Assembly (NCBI GenBank): GCA_021809845.1
Contig: JAJZJW010000008.1
Span: 1-64,000 of the forward strand
Direction: 5' to 3'
Source: a bacterium
Lineage (GTDB): Bacteria; SZUA-79; Acidulodesulfobacterales; Acidulodesulfobacteraceae
DNA: 64,000 nucleotides
A program made the position numbers and the translations under genes. Of this stretch, positions 1-10,683 are shown one piece after another. The notes below the pieces were generated by a model. The model was not told the DNA's origin. It worked only from the letters and a program-made list of their open reading frames with translations, and did not search any database. Each line of letters starts with the position of its first letter. Position 1 is the stretch's first letter.

Positions 1-1
1 A

Positions 2-73
2 TTAAAACTTAAAAAACTTAACGGCAATGATATTATGAATCAGATGATTAAATCAAATATTATTAACGGGTGA
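2..73 (+). CDS. C-terminal tail of an upstream gene (partial)
   Basis: One frame is open from the window edge to a TGA at 71-73, while the other two forward frames hit stops at once. It would encode about 23 residues, Lys/Asn/Ile-rich, ending in NIING. The stop lies 4 bases before the ilvD start, which would fit a tightly packed upstream operon gene. The fragment is too short to identify, and an open frame this short could be chance. Confidence 0.35.
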   Translation, partial: LKLKKLNGNDIMNQMIKSNIING

Positions 74-77
74 TATA

Positions 78-1745
78 ATGAAAAGCGATAATATTAAAAA
101 AGGCGTTGATAAAACGCCGCATAGAGCACTGCTCTATGCAACCGGTATTACAAATAAAGAAATGCGCAAACCTTTTATAGGCATTGCTTCAAGTTTTACA
201 GATCTCATACCTGGGCATATAGGCATGAGAGACCTTGAAAGAGCAGCTGAAAATGGTGTATATAGTAACGGTGGACACCCGTTTATTTTTGGCATACCCG
301 GGATTTGCGACGGAATAGCTATGGGGCATAAAGGAATGCATTACTCGCTGCCTTCACGCGAACTTATAGCGGATATGGTTGAAACCATTGCAGAGGCTCA
401 TTCCCTTGATGGTTTAATACTGCTTACCAACTGTGATAAAATTACGCCCGGCATGCTTATGGCAGCGCTCAGGCTTAATATACCCGCTATAGTTGTCACT
501 GCCGGACCGATGCTTTCCGGTAACTATCACGGCAAAAGACTTTCTTTTGTCCGAGACACATTTGAAGCTGTGGCAAAATATAAAGTAAATGAAATCTCTG
601 AAAATGAACTTACAGACCTTGAAATGTGTGCATGTCCGGGTCAAGGCTCATGTCAGGGATTATATACCGCAAATACTATGGCCTGCCTTACCGAGGTTAT
701 GGGGATGTCGCTGCCTGGTGCCGGAACGGCATTGGCTGGTTCTGCAATGAAAAAAAGGATGGCATTTGAAAGCGGAATAAGGATAGTAGATTTAGTGAAA
801 GAAAATATATTGCCGCGTAACATTGTTTCAATGGATGCGCTGCACAATGCTATTATGGTCGATGTTGCACTTGGCGGTTCCTCTAACTCTGTTCTTCATT
901 TGTTAGCGATAGCCAATGAAGCAGGGATTAAGTTAGATTTAAAACTTTTCGACCAGATTTCTAGAAAAACTCCGCAGTTATCAAGTTTAAGACCGGCAGG
1001 AGAATATTTTCTGGAGGATTTAGATTTTGCCGGCGGTATTCCCGCACTTTTATATGAACTCAGGTCATTAGTAAAAGATTCAATGAATGTGGGAGGGCTT
1101 TCGGTAAAAGAAATAATTGACGGAGTCAGATATGTGAATAATGAAGTAATTAGAAAAATTGGCAATCCTTACAGAACCGAAGGCGGAATTGCCGTATTAT
1201 ACGGTAATTTAGCTCCCAAGGGGGCTATCATAAAATCAAGCGGCGTCAGTGCATCCATGATGAAATTTACCGGGAATGCTAGAGTTTTTAATAGCGAAGA
1301 AGATTCTATGAAGAGCATATCTGCAGGAGAAATAAAACCGGGTGATGTTGTAGTTATAAGATATGAAGGACCTAAAGGAGGTCCCGGCATGAGGGAAATG
1401 TTAGCACCCACTTCTCAAATAGTCGGTATGGGATTAGGAGATAAAGTTGCTCTTATAACAGACGGTCGGTTTTCAGGAGGGACAAGAGGTCCATGTGTCG
1501 GGCATATTTCCCCTGAAGCCCAGGAAGGCGGTACTATAGCCCTTGTTAACGAAGGCGATAAAATTGAAATCGATATAAATGAAAGAAAACTTAATGTGCT
1601 CCTCAGCGATAATGAATTAAGTCTTAGAAAATCAGAGTGGAAGAAAAAAGAGAAAAAAATAGATTATGGTTATTTGGCAAGATATTCCGATATTGTTTCA
1701 TCAGCTGACGAGGGGGCAATTGTAAATAGAAAGGTGAGAAAATGA
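78..1745 (+). CDS. ilvD: Dihydroxy-acid dehydratase
   Basis: Dehydrates 2,3-dihydroxy-isovalerate and 2,3-dihydroxy-3-methylvalerate to the 2-keto acids, the penultimate step of valine and isoleucine synthesis in the cytoplasm. The 555 residues match the usual IlvD length. Cluster-ligand motifs are visible: [10 protein letters not shown] with Cys119 and [14 protein letters not shown] with Cys192, spaced as in other IlvD proteins, so an Fe-S cluster is expected. The C-terminal IlvD/Edd signature GGPGMREM and the [10 protein letters not shown] motif are intact. The stop overlaps the ilvB start (ATGA), so the two should be translationally coupled. The ATG has only a weak upstream GGGTGA. Assignment is certain by family. 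Confidence 0.97.
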   Translation: MKSDNIKKGVDKTPHRALLYATGITNKEMRKPFIGIASSFTDLIPGHIGMRDLERAAENGVYSNGGHPFIFGIPGICDGIAMGHKGMHYSLPSRELIADMVETIAEAHSLDGLILLTNCDKITPGMLMAALRLNIPAIVVTAGPMLSGNYHGKRLSFVRDTFEAVAKYKVNEISENELTDLEMCACPGQGSCQGLYTANTMACLTEVMGMSLPGAGTALAGSAMKKRMAFESGIRIVDLVKENILPRNIVSMDALHNAIMVDVALGGSSNSVLHLLAIANEAGIKLDLKLFDQISRKTPQLSSLRPAGEYFLEDLDFAGGIPALLYELRSLVKDSMNVGGLSVKEIIDGVRYVNNEVIRKIGNPYRTEGGIAVLYGNLAPKGAIIKSSGVSASMMKFTGNARVFNSEEDSMKSISAGEIKPGDVVVIRYEGPKGGPGMREMLAPTSQIVGMGLGDKVALITDGRFSGGTRGPCVGHISPEAQEGGTIALVNEGDKIEIDINERKLNVLLSDNELSLRKSEWKKKEKKIDYGYLARYSDIVSSADEGAIVNRKVRK

Positions 1746-3460
1746 TTAAAGAGAATAAAAAACAGTTAATGACCGGCTCTAAAATTCTTATTGAAAGTTT
1801 ATTAAAAGAAGGCGTAGACACTATTTTCGGTTATCCCGGCGGCGCAGTACTTAATATTTACGATGAGCTTTTTAATTATAGAGATAAATTAAATCATATT
1901 CTTGTACGTCATGAACAGGGTGCTGCACACGCAGCAGACGGTTATGCCAGAGCTACCGGCAAAGTGGGTGTCGTATTAGTAACTTCAGGACCCGGCGCAA
2001 CAAACACTATAACAGGTATTGCCACCGCATATATGGATTCTGTTCCTATGGTAATTATTACAGGACAGGTTCCGACGAGTTTAATTGGCAATGATGCTTT
2101 TCAGGAAGCTGATACGGTCGGAATAACAAGACCTTGTACAAAGCACAATTATCTGGTTAGAGATGTCGAGGATCTTGCAAGGGTTGTTAAAGAGGCGTTT
2201 TATATTGCTTCAACGGGCAGACCCGGTCCGGTGCTTATAGACATTCCTAAAGATATTTCTTCGAACGTTGCCGAGTTTGATTATCCTGAGAGTATTGAAA
2301 TGCGAAGTTACAATCCTACTTATTTTGGTCATCATGTTCAAATATTAAAGGTTGTCGATGAACTTCTGAAAGCTGAAAAACCTATGTTTTATATAGGAGG
2401 AGGGGTAATAAGTTCAAACGCCGCGAACGAACTTAAAGAAATTGCAGAAATGTTAGATATGCCTATTGTCTCCACCCTTATGGGGCTTGGAGCATTTCCG
2501 TCGGAACATGCTTTGTTTTTCGGAATGCTCGGGATGCACGGAACTTATGCAGCTAACACCGGTATATCAAATGCCGATTTTATTGTAGCGATAGGTTCAA
2601 GATTTGATGACAGAGTTACAGGCAAAGTAGACGAATTCGCCAGAAAGGCAAAGTTTGCCCATATTGATATAGACCCGTCATCTATAGGAAAAAATGTTAA
2701 AATAGACATACCTGTTGTAGGGGATGTTAAATCTGTCTTAAACAGTATGCTGGAAATTTTATCGTTAAAATCAAAAGAAATTGAATCAACGCAATATAAA
2801 AGAATGAAATGGCTAGAAGAACTTAATATGTACAAATATGAACATCCGCTTTCATATAAAATGACCGATATTATAAAACCGCAATACGTTGTTGAAAAAA
2901 TATATGAACTAACTGACGGAGAAGCCATTATAGCAACGGAAGTCGGTCAAAATCAAATGTGGGCTGCCCAATTTTATAAATTTAAAAACCCGCGTTCTTT
3001 ATTGACATCGGGAGGGTTAGGTACCATGGGATATGGATTTCCTGCTGCTATCGGCGCCCAGGTGGCATATCCGGACAGAACAGTATTTGACATTGCAGGA
3101 GACGGCAGCATTCAAATGAATATACAGGAATTAGCTACAGCCGTTCAGTATAATCTGCCTGTGAAAATAGCAATAATAAATAATAATTTTCTTGGCATGA
3201 TAAGGCAGTGGCAGGAGTTATTTTATGAAAAGAGATATTCATTTTCTAAATTAAATATAAATCCGGATTTTGTTAAACTGGCAGAAAGTTATGGCGCTGT
3301 CGGGTTAAGAGCAAACAAACCCGAGCAGGTGGAGGATGTTTTGAAGACCGCATTATCGATAAGAAAACCTGTTATTATGGATTTCGTTGTTGCTCAAGAA
3401 GAGGGTGTTTATCCGATAGTTGCACCCGGTTACCCGATTACGGGAATGCTGCTTGTGTAG
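1742..3460 (+). CDS. ilvB: Acetolactate synthase, large (catalytic) subunit
   Basis: Condenses pyruvate with pyruvate or 2-ketobutyrate, the first committed step of branched-chain amino acid synthesis. The 572 residues show the three domains of ThDP enzymes. The N-terminal PYR domain has [19 protein letters not shown], which carries the catalytic Glu that activates the cofactor. A central FAD-binding/transhydrogenase-fold domain follows. The C-terminal PP domain has the GDGSIQMN ... INNN ThDP/Mg motif. It overlaps ilvD by four bases (ATGA), and AAGGTGAG just upstream is a good ribosome-binding site. The regulatory subunit ilvN follows after a 147-base spacer with a possible hairpin. Biosynthetic rather than catabolic form is inferred from the neighbours. 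Confidence 0.97.
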   Translation: MIKENKKQLMTGSKILIESLLKEGVDTIFGYPGGAVLNIYDELFNYRDKLNHILVRHEQGAAHAADGYARATGKVGVVLVTSGPGATNTITGIATAYMDSVPMVIITGQVPTSLIGNDAFQEADTVGITRPCTKHNYLVRDVEDLARVVKEAFYIASTGRPGPVLIDIPKDISSNVAEFDYPESIEMRSYNPTYFGHHVQILKVVDELLKAEKPMFYIGGGVISSNAANELKEIAEMLDMPIVSTLMGLGAFPSEHALFFGMLGMHGTYAANTGISNADFIVAIGSRFDDRVTGKVDEFARKAKFAHIDIDPSSIGKNVKIDIPVVGDVKSVLNSMLEILSLKSKEIESTQYKRMKWLEELNMYKYEHPLSYKMTDIIKPQYVVEKIYELTDGEAIIATEVGQNQMWAAQFYKFKNPRSLLTSGGLGTMGYGFPAAIGAQVAYPDRTVFDIAGDGSIQMNIQELATAVQYNLPVKIAIINNNFLGMIRQWQELFYEKRYSFSKLNINPDFVKLAESYGAVGLRANKPEQVEDVLKTALSIRKPVIMDFVVAQEEGVYPIVAPGYPITGMLLV

Positions 3461-3547
3461 CCGACGTAAACTAAAGCTGCATTATTTGTTTGTGTAATTC
3501 CATGTTCATGCATTGCAATTTTTTGGCAAAATTTATGTTACGGCTAC
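3457..3547 (+). promoter_or_regulatory. Possible stem-loop spanning the ilvB-ilvN spacer
   Basis: GTAGCCG at 3457-3463, which includes the ilvB stop codon, can pair with CGGCTAC at 3541-3547, and TAA at 3467-3469 with TTA at 3538-3540 after a small bulge. The enclosed region also holds CATG-tt-CATG and TTGC/GCAA pairings. This GC-containing pairing stands out in an AT-rich spacer. It could be an attenuator-like or RNA-processing element separating ilvB from ilvN, but no terminator T-run or leader peptide was seen. Function is inference only. Confidence 0.3.
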
Positions 3548-3607
3548 TTATCGGAATGCAATTATTTATTTTTGTTAATTAAATTTTACAATAATTAAAG
3601 GGAAAAT

Positions 3608-4096
3608 ATGATGGAAAAAAACCATATTTTATCTATACTTGTTGAGAATGAGTCCGGCGTGTTGGCAAGGGTGGCGGGACTTTTTTCTGCTAGAGGATTT
3701 AATATAGACGGAATAAGCGTCGCGGGTACGCTTGAAAAAAATGAATCAAAGATGATAATATCGACTTACGGCGATGAACAAATATTAGAGCAAATTACAA
3801 AACAGCTAAACAGACTTATTAATATCATTAAAGTTCAAGAGCTTACAGATGATGAATCAGTGATGAGGCAGACAGTTCTTGTTAAAGTAAATGCCGACGA
3901 TTCTAATAAAAATGAAATATTTCGTATCAGGGAAATATTTGAGGCAAGAATTGTTGACGTGAGTCGCAATGCCTATGTTTTGGAGTTTAGCGGTTCAGCT
4001 AAAAAAATGGAGGCATTTATTGAGCTGATAAGACCAATAGGCATTAAAGATATTGTTAAAACAGGAACGATAGCGATAACAAGGTCTAAAAAATAA
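3608..4096 (+). CDS. ilvN: Acetolactate synthase, small (regulatory) subunit
   Basis: Regulatory partner of IlvB; in this family it binds valine and gives feedback inhibition. The 162 residues are the usual length of the IlvH/IlvN small subunit. An N-terminal ACT domain is clear (LSILVENESGVLARVAGLFS followed by a GFNIDGISV segment), then the C-terminal small-subunit domain from about residue 85. The start is MMEK: AAAGGG upstream serves either ATG at 3608 or the second ATG at 3611, the latter having better spacing. It follows ilvB after 147 bases, long for this operon, and precedes ilvC. The valine-binding residues were not checked by alignment. Confidence 0.95.
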   Translation: MMEKNHILSILVENESGVLARVAGLFSARGFNIDGISVAGTLEKNESKMIISTYGDEQILEQITKQLNRLINIIKVQELTDDESVMRQTVLVKVNADDSNKNEIFRIREIFEARIVDVSRNAYVLEFSGSAKKMEAFIELIRPIGIKDIVKTGTIAITRSKK

Positions 4097-4235
4097 ATAT
4101 TTCTTCAAATTTGTTAAATTTTTATTGTACAAATATATAAATTTTAATATTAGAATATTAAAAATATTAAAAAACTTAATATAAATTAAATATAACAATA
4201 ACATAAAAATATTAATAGAACACCTTTAATATTGA

Positions 4236-5270
<1,035 letters not shown>

Positions 5271-5394
5271 TTAATAACGGCATACGTTTTAATTTACAAT
5301 AGTCATATCTGAATTTAAGTATATTGAGCGAATTAGCGATAATATTTTGTCAATGATGCTACAACAATAAGACTATAAGACTATTGATATTTTT

Positions 5395-6111
5395 ATGAAA
5401 TTGATTGCTAAAGAGGGCGTAAGGCTAATAACATTTCCTTTAGTCTGTTTTGTTATTTTTTTATTTTTATATTTAAGAGCTAATATTAATGCAAACGGAT
5501 TGCAATATATTTTTGCAGGATTTTCGGCAATATTTTTTATTTTGTTCCTCTTTAGCATTTATTTTTTTAGAGACCCGGAAAGAAAAGTATCGGCAGCAAA
5601 TAATGAAGTAATCTCGCCTGCTGATGGCAAAATTATTTATGCAGAAAAAATTTACGACTCCAGGTATTTAAAAAAAAATGTTTTCAAGATAAGTATTTTT
5701 ATGTCTCTGTTTAATGTCCATGTAAACAGAATTCCTATTTCCGGCAAAGTAATAGAAATAAAATATAATAAAGGAAAATTTTTTTCTGCAAACTTAGATA
5801 AAGCTTCATTGGAAAATGAATATAACGCGGTAATTTTAGAAATAGATAGTCCAGGTATCGCAGGCTTGGGTAAAAATACACATCATAAAAACGGCAAAAT
5901 AATTATAGCATTTGTGCAAATAGCAGGGCTTGTCGCAAGAAGAATAGTCTGCAAAATTAATAAAGACGACAGAGTTATTGCGGGTGATAGATTTGGACTT
6001 ATTAAATACGGTTCAAGAATGGATATATATTTGCCTTCAGATTTTATTGCCTACGTGAAAGTAAATGACAAAGTGCATGCCGGTGAAACTTTAATAGGCA
6101 GAATCATTTGA
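5395..6111 (+). CDS. psd: Phosphatidylserine decarboxylase, short type
   Basis: Makes phosphatidylethanolamine from phosphatidylserine at the inner membrane. The 238 residues match the short PSD subclass, not the roughly 320-residue E. coli type. Two hydrophobic N-terminal segments (about residues 10-28 and 38-58) anchor it. The pyruvoyl-forming self-cleavage site is visible as LIKYGSRMD near the C terminus, where cleavage at Gly-Ser would generate the beta and alpha chains. No Shine-Dalgarno is seen before the ATG. The end overlaps pssA, which makes its substrate, so the pair forms a two-gene phosphatidylethanolamine module inserted between ilvC and leuA. Confidence 0.94.
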   Translation: MKLIAKEGVRLITFPLVCFVIFLFLYLRANINANGLQYIFAGFSAIFFILFLFSIYFFRDPERKVSAANNEVISPADGKIIYAEKIYDSRYLKKNVFKISIFMSLFNVHVNRIPISGKVIEIKYNKGKFFSANLDKASLENEYNAVILEIDSPGIAGLGKNTHHKNGKIIIAFVQIAGLVARRIVCKINKDDRVIAGDRFGLIKYGSRMDIYLPSDFIAYVKVNDKVHAGETLIGRII

Positions 6112-6920
6112 AAAATAAGCAAAAGTATAATATTCATCTTAAGCATTATAAAAATAAAGTAACTAAGACTGCTGATAAGTTTTTTGTGCTCAGCAGAAAT
6201 AAAGGTATATATTTTTTCCCAAACATTATCACGAGCTTGTCGTTATTTTCAGGATTCTATTCAATAATAAATTCTATTGACGGCAAATTTTTTATTGCCG
6301 GATGGCTTATAGTAATTTCAATTTTATTAGACGGCTTAGACGGAAAAGTTGCAAGGATAACAAATACAAGTTCAAAATTTGGGCTCGAATATGATTCGTT
6401 ATCCGATTTAATAGCGTTTGGTGTCGCTCCGTCAATATTGATATATATATGGCAATTAAAAAATTTTGGAAAAATAGGCTGGGCTCTTATATTTGTGTAT
6501 TTTATCGGTGCGGCGCTAAGGCTTGCCAGATTTAATATTCAGGTTGATTCTGTAGAAAATAAAAAATTTACAGGATTACCTTCCCCTGCGGCAGCAGGAA
6601 TGGCAGTTTTCTCGATTTTTGCTATTGTGCATTTTAAAGTTGCCGTAAATGAGCATATAGCAATGATGATTATTATGCCGCTGCTCGGGCTTTTTATGAT
6701 AAGTAATATTAGTTATTATGCAATGAAAGATTTAAGTTTTTTTAAGAAAAGACCTTTTGAGATACTTGCACTTGCCTCATTAATGTCAATAATTGTAATA
6801 ATAAAACCGGTCCTTACATTTTTTTTAATTTTTTTTGCCTATTGTTTTATTTCGCCGCTATTGTATTTTTATCTTAATAATGGTAAGATAAAAATCAAAA
6901 ATAAAGATAAAGATGTATAA
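6108..6920 (+). CDS. pssA: CDP-diacylglycerol-serine O-phosphatidyltransferase
   Basis: Membrane CDP-alcohol phosphotransferase that makes phosphatidylserine from CDP-diacylglycerol and serine. The family motif DG-x2-AR-x8-G-x3-D-x3-D is present as DGLDGKVARITNTSS followed by KFGLEYDSLSD. About seven or eight hydrophobic segments fill the 270-residue chain. The start is a TTG at 6108 that overlaps the psd stop (TTGA), with no clear ribosome-binding site, so translation probably depends on coupling to psd. The basic, lysine-rich N-terminal 30 residues precede the first membrane helix. The neighbouring decarboxylase and the sequence type support serine rather than glycerol phosphate as acceptor. 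Confidence 0.93.
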   Translation: MKNKQKYNIHLKHYKNKVTKTADKFFVLSRNKGIYFFPNIITSLSLFSGFYSIINSIDGKFFIAGWLIVISILLDGLDGKVARITNTSSKFGLEYDSLSDLIAFGVAPSILIYIWQLKNFGKIGWALIFVYFIGAALRLARFNIQVDSVENKKFTGLPSPAAAGMAVFSIFAIVHFKVAVNEHIAMMIIMPLLGLFMISNISYYAMKDLSFFKKRPFEILALASLMSIIVIIKPVLTFFLIFFAYCFISPLLYFYLNNGKIKIKNKDKDV

Positions 6921-7030
6921 AAATTGCGTAATAAATTAACACAATAAATTAAATTGCAGAGTAGCATAAACTAAAATAGAAATAAATCAAATAGACATAA
7001 TATACAATAAAAATTAAATATTTTCTTTGC

Positions 7031-7060
7031 CGCAATGTACTTTATTGCGTCTATTTTGCA
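7031..7060 (+). promoter_or_regulatory. Small hairpin in the leuA leader
   Basis: CGCAAT at 7031-7036 pairs with ATTGCG at 7044-7049 around a 7-base loop, followed by TCTATTTT, about 20 bases before the leuA GAGG ribosome-binding site. It could be a weak attenuator or simply the end of the psd-pssA transcript. No leucine-rich leader peptide was found upstream, so classical leu attenuation is not supported. Confidence 0.25.
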
Positions 7061-7077
7061 TAAGAGAGGTTTAATAT

Positions 7078-8649
7078 ATGAATCACGATAAAAATAAAAG
7101 AGCTATAAGAATATTTGATACAACTCTCAGAGACGGGGAACAGTCCCCGGGCGCAAGCATGAATATTGAAGAAAAACTTAACCTTGCCAGACAGCTTGCA
7201 AGACTTGGGGTTGACACGATTGAGGCTGGTTTTCCTATAGCTTCCGATGGTGATTTTGAGGCTGTAAAGACCATTGCACAGGAAATTAAAAATGTTGAAA
7301 TAGCCGGACTTGCAAGAGCTAATGAAAAAGATATATACAGAGCTTATTCCGCCGTCAAATTTGCAGAAAAACCGGTAATACACACTTTTATTGCCACATC
7401 CGATGTACATTTAAAATATAAATTAAAAATGACGCGCGAAACTCTGCTTGAAAAAGCCGTTAATACGGTCAAGTATGCGAAGTCTTTCGTTAAAGAAGTT
7501 GAATTTTCTGCCGAAGATGCTTCGCGGACAGACATAGATTTTTTAAAAATAGTCTTAGAAGAAGTTATAAAAGCAGGAGCTACGAGGTTGAATATTCCCG
7601 ATACAGTGGGCTACGCGACGCCTTTTGAATTCTATAATTTTATAAAAGACATAGCCGCTAAAGTTAATGGGATTGAAAATATTATTTTAAGTGTGCACTG
7701 TCATAATGACCTTGGACTCGGAACAGCTAATTCGTTATCTGCTATACTTGCAGGTGCTAATCAAATCGAATGTACTGTTAACGGCATCGGAGAAAGAGCC
7801 GGAAATGCAGCATTAGAAGAAATTGTTATGGCGCTGAATGTACGAAAAGATATATATAATGCCGAAACAAATATTAAGACTTCGGAATTATATAGAACTT
7901 CGCAGCTGCTTACTTATACCACGGGTATTTCTGTTCAGCCCAATAAAGCCATCGTCGGGAAAAATGCATTTGCTCATGAAGCAGGCATTCATCAAGACGG
8001 CATTTTAAAAGAAAAAACCACTTATGAGATAATGACCCCGGAATTAGTCGGCAGACAGTCTAATGAATTGGTGCTCGGAAAACATTCAGGCAGACATGCG
8101 TTTAAAGAAAGACTTGAATCATTAGGATATTTGCTGAACGAAGACGAAATAGACAAAGCCTTTACAAAATTTAAGGCATTAGCGGATAGAAAAAAGGATA
8201 TATACGACGAGGACATAGATTCATTAGTTGCAAAAAATTCTAAACATTTTGAAAAATACGAACTAAAATATGTTAATGTTGTATGCGGGGATACCGTTAC
8301 GCCGCTTGCTATGGTAAAGGTTGCTGTAGACGGAGACTTAAAAATATCTTCCGAATGGGGCAACGGACCGGTAGATGCTGTTTATAATGCAATAAGAAAA
8401 ATAACAGGTGCAAGCTGTGCTGTTATAGGTTACGAGGTGAAATCTATCAGGGGAACTACTCAGGCACAAGGTGATGTCAGCGTCACTATTAAAGATGCAA
8501 ATATGAATTTCACAGGAAGAAGCGCCCATACCGATATTGTTGTTGCCAGCGCTAAAGCGTACATTAACTGTTTAAATAAACATTACATATATAATAAAAA
8601 TTTAGAAAATAATTCGGAGAAAGAGTGCGATTCTGTTTATCGTGCATAA
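7078..8649 (+). CDS. leuA: 2-isopropylmalate synthase
   Basis: Condenses acetyl-CoA with 2-ketoisovalerate, the entry to leucine synthesis. The N-terminal TIM barrel of DRE-TIM metallolyases has DTTLRDGEQSPGASM near residue 13, the metal-binding HCHNDLG and the NGIGERAGNA motif. A linker and the C-terminal LeuA regulatory domain (from about residue 390, where leucine binds in the family) complete the 523 residues, the usual bacterial LeuA length. The C-terminal domain and the leuC/D/B genes next door argue for isopropylmalate rather than homocitrate or citramalate synthase. GAGG lies 9 bases before the ATG. Confidence 0.96.
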   Translation: MNHDKNKRAIRIFDTTLRDGEQSPGASMNIEEKLNLARQLARLGVDTIEAGFPIASDGDFEAVKTIAQEIKNVEIAGLARANEKDIYRAYSAVKFAEKPVIHTFIATSDVHLKYKLKMTRETLLEKAVNTVKYAKSFVKEVEFSAEDASRTDIDFLKIVLEEVIKAGATRLNIPDTVGYATPFEFYNFIKDIAAKVNGIENIILSVHCHNDLGLGTANSLSAILAGANQIECTVNGIGERAGNAALEEIVMALNVRKDIYNAETNIKTSELYRTSQLLTYTTGISVQPNKAIVGKNAFAHEAGIHQDGILKEKTTYEIMTPELVGRQSNELVLGKHSGRHAFKERLESLGYLLNEDEIDKAFTKFKALADRKKDIYDEDIDSLVAKNSKHFEKYELKYVNVVCGDTVTPLAMVKVAVDGDLKISSEWGNGPVDAVYNAIRKITGASCAVIGYEVKSIRGTTQAQGDVSVTIKDANMNFTGRSAHTDIVVASAKAYINCLNKHYIYNKNLENNSEKECDSVYRA

Positions 8650-8725
8650 TAATAAGTTACGTATAAATACTAAAATATATAGCTGAAAAATATAATAAAA
8701 TTTTATTATTAACGAGGTAAATTTT

Positions 8726-10000
8726 ATGTCTAATCCGCTTACGATTACAGAAAAAATAATTCTTGCTCATACCGATTTAGAATCATGTTCTCCCGGAGAC
8801 ATAGTAAGCGCAAGAGTAGATATTGCATTAGGAAATGACATAACGGCGCCCATAGCAATAAGAGAATTTGATACAATTGGAGTATGCGATGTTTTTGACA
8901 GTGAAAAGATAGCACTTGTCCCCGACCATTTTGTTCCAAATAAAGATATAGCAAGTGCTAAACAGGCAAAAACATTAAGAGAATTTGCAAAAAAATATAA
9001 TATAAAATATTATTTTGAAAGCGGTGAGGTAGGAATTGAGCATGCTCTTTTACCGGAGCAGGGAATAGTTCTACCGGGCGACCTTGTTATAGGCGCAGAC
9101 TCTCATACATGTACTTATGGGGCGCTGGGAGCTTTTTCAACCGGTGTTGGTTCGACAGATTTAGCTTATGCAATGGCGTTCGGAGAAGTATGGCTTAAAA
9201 TTCCATATTCTATAAAAGTTGTCTTTGACGGAAAACCCAATAAATGGGTGTCCGGTAAAGACTTAATATTGTTTCTTATAGGCAAGATTGGGGTTGAAGG
9301 AGCTAATTATATGGCCTTGGAATTTTCCGGCACGACCTTCAAGCATCTTACTATGGCAGACAGATTTTCTATTTCAAATATGGCAATAGAAGCTGGAGCT
9401 AAAAGCGGAATATTTGAGCCCGACGAAATTAACGAAGAGTACGTTTCTAAGAGGGCTAAAAGAGATTATGTAATATATAAGAGTGACCCTGATGCGCAAT
9501 ATTTAAAAACATTAAAATATGATACCGCCAAAATAAATCCTCAGGTAGCATTTCCCCATCTTCCTGAAAACAGCGTGGATGTTAAAGAAGCATCCGCTAA
9601 AAATATTAAAATAGACCAGTCCGTCATTGGCTCATGCACTAACGGCAGAATAGAAGATTTAAGAATTGCCGCTTCAATTTTACAAGGTAAAAAAATAGCA
9701 AAATACACCAGATTAATAGTAATACCGGCAACTCCTGAAATATATCTGCTCGCTGAGAAAGAAGGACTTATAGATATATTTATGAATGCAGGAGGAGTTG
9801 TAAGCACACCTACCTGCGGACCGTGTTTAGGCGGTTATATGGGCATCCTTGCAGATGGTGAAAGAGCCATATCTTCGACTAATAGAAATTTTAAAGGAAG
9901 AATGGGCGATATAACGAGTGAAGTGTATCTTGCAAATCCCGCCGTATGCGCTGCTTCGGCTGTAACTGGCAAGATATCGTCGCCGGATGAAGTTGCATAA
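8726..10000 (+). CDS. leuC: 3-isopropylmalate dehydratase, large subunit
   Basis: Aconitase-family enzyme that isomerises 2- to 3-isopropylmalate together with LeuD. The 424 residues match the shorter LeuC type 2 subfamily (archaeal/thermophile-like), rather than the roughly 465-residue enterobacterial form. Cluster-ligand cysteines are seen in GSCTNGR (about residue 304) and TCGPCLGG (about residue 364), with the ADSHTCTYG substrate motif near residue 130. GAGGT precedes the ATG. A long 176-base gap with small inverted repeats separates it from its partner leuD, which is odd for genes of one complex. Confidence 0.95.
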   Translation: MSNPLTITEKIILAHTDLESCSPGDIVSARVDIALGNDITAPIAIREFDTIGVCDVFDSEKIALVPDHFVPNKDIASAKQAKTLREFAKKYNIKYYFESGEVGIEHALLPEQGIVLPGDLVIGADSHTCTYGALGAFSTGVGSTDLAYAMAFGEVWLKIPYSIKVVFDGKPNKWVSGKDLILFLIGKIGVEGANYMALEFSGTTFKHLTMADRFSISNMAIEAGAKSGIFEPDEINEEYVSKRAKRDYVIYKSDPDAQYLKTLKYDTAKINPQVAFPHLPENSVDVKEASAKNIKIDQSVIGSCTNGRIEDLRIAASILQGKKIAKYTRLIVIPATPEIYLLAEKEGLIDIFMNAGGVVSTPTCGPCLGGYMGILADGERAISSTNRNFKGRMGDITSEVYLANPAVCAASAVTGKISSPDEVA

Positions 10001-10176
10001 ACATAATTGCTTTAAGGAAAATTGCCGGTACCCTTTCGGTATAGTTTTATATGCTATATTGTTCATGCTGCATGTTGCAAAACTATTGTATGCAACTGAT
10101 AAATATGTGCACTAAGCTGTTGAAAAATAAATTATTTGGCTCTAAATAAATTAAATAGAATATTAGAGGTACTCCT

Positions 10177-10683
10177 ATGTTATTAAAAGGCAAAGTATTT
10201 AAGTTCGCGGATAATATAGACACTGACGCTATAATTCCTGCAAGATATTTAAATGATTCAGACCCGGAAAATTTAAGAAAGCATTGTATGGAAGACGCTG
10301 ACCCATTGTTTGCGTCCAAAATTAGAACAGGAGATTTTATTGCTGCAGGTGTCAATTTCGGATGCGGCTCTTCAAGAGAGCATGCGCCCATTGCTATAAA
10401 AGCATCAGGTGTTCCTTTAGTGATTGCTAAGAGTTTTGCAAGGATTTTTTATAGAAATGCGTTTAATATCGGACTTTTAATTTTAGAAGCGGATACTGAT
10501 TCTATTGATTCCGAAGATGTTCTTGAAGTAGATACCGATAAAGGAGAGATTAAAAATATAACTAAAAATATTACTGTATATGCAAAACCTATACCTAAAT
10601 TTATGGCTGAATTGGTCAGCGCCGGAGGATTGATGGAACATGCCAGAAAAAGGGTAAAAAAAGAAGAGGAACTTAAAAAATGA
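10177..10683 (+). CDS. leuD: 3-isopropylmalate dehydratase, small subunit
   Basis: Swivelling small subunit that completes the LeuCD active site. The 168-residue chain fits the short LeuD type that pairs with type 2 LeuC. The family motifs [14 protein letters not shown] and [13 protein letters not shown] are present, the latter lining the substrate pocket, and the [16 protein letters not shown] segment follows. GAGGT serves as ribosome-binding site. The stop codon overlaps the leuB start (ATGA). The LeuC/LeuD types agree with each other, so the pair was probably inherited together. Confidence 0.95.
   Translation: MLLKGKVFKFADNIDTDAIIPARYLNDSDPENLRKHCMEDADPLFASKIRTGDFIAAGVNFGCGSSREHAPIAIKASGVPLVIAKSFARIFYRNAFNIGLLILEADTDSIDSEDVLEVDTDKGEIKNITKNITVYAKPIPKFMAELVSAGGLMEHARKRVKKEEELKK

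Noticed and set aside
6921-7077. Search for a leu leader peptide or T-box upstream of leuA
   Set aside because: No Leu-codon-rich ORF and no T-box signature was found; only a small hairpin remains.
8692-8709. 18-bp perfect palindrome ATAATAAAATTTTATTAT before leuC
   Set aside because: Made only of A and T, unlooped, and such palindromes are expected often at this composition; not claimed as an operator.
10001-10176. Inverted repeats between leuC and leuD (GTTGCA ... TGCAAC, TACC-ctttc-GGTA)
   Set aside because: Short, unconnected stems without a T-run or known riboswitch pattern; noted only as an unusually long spacer.
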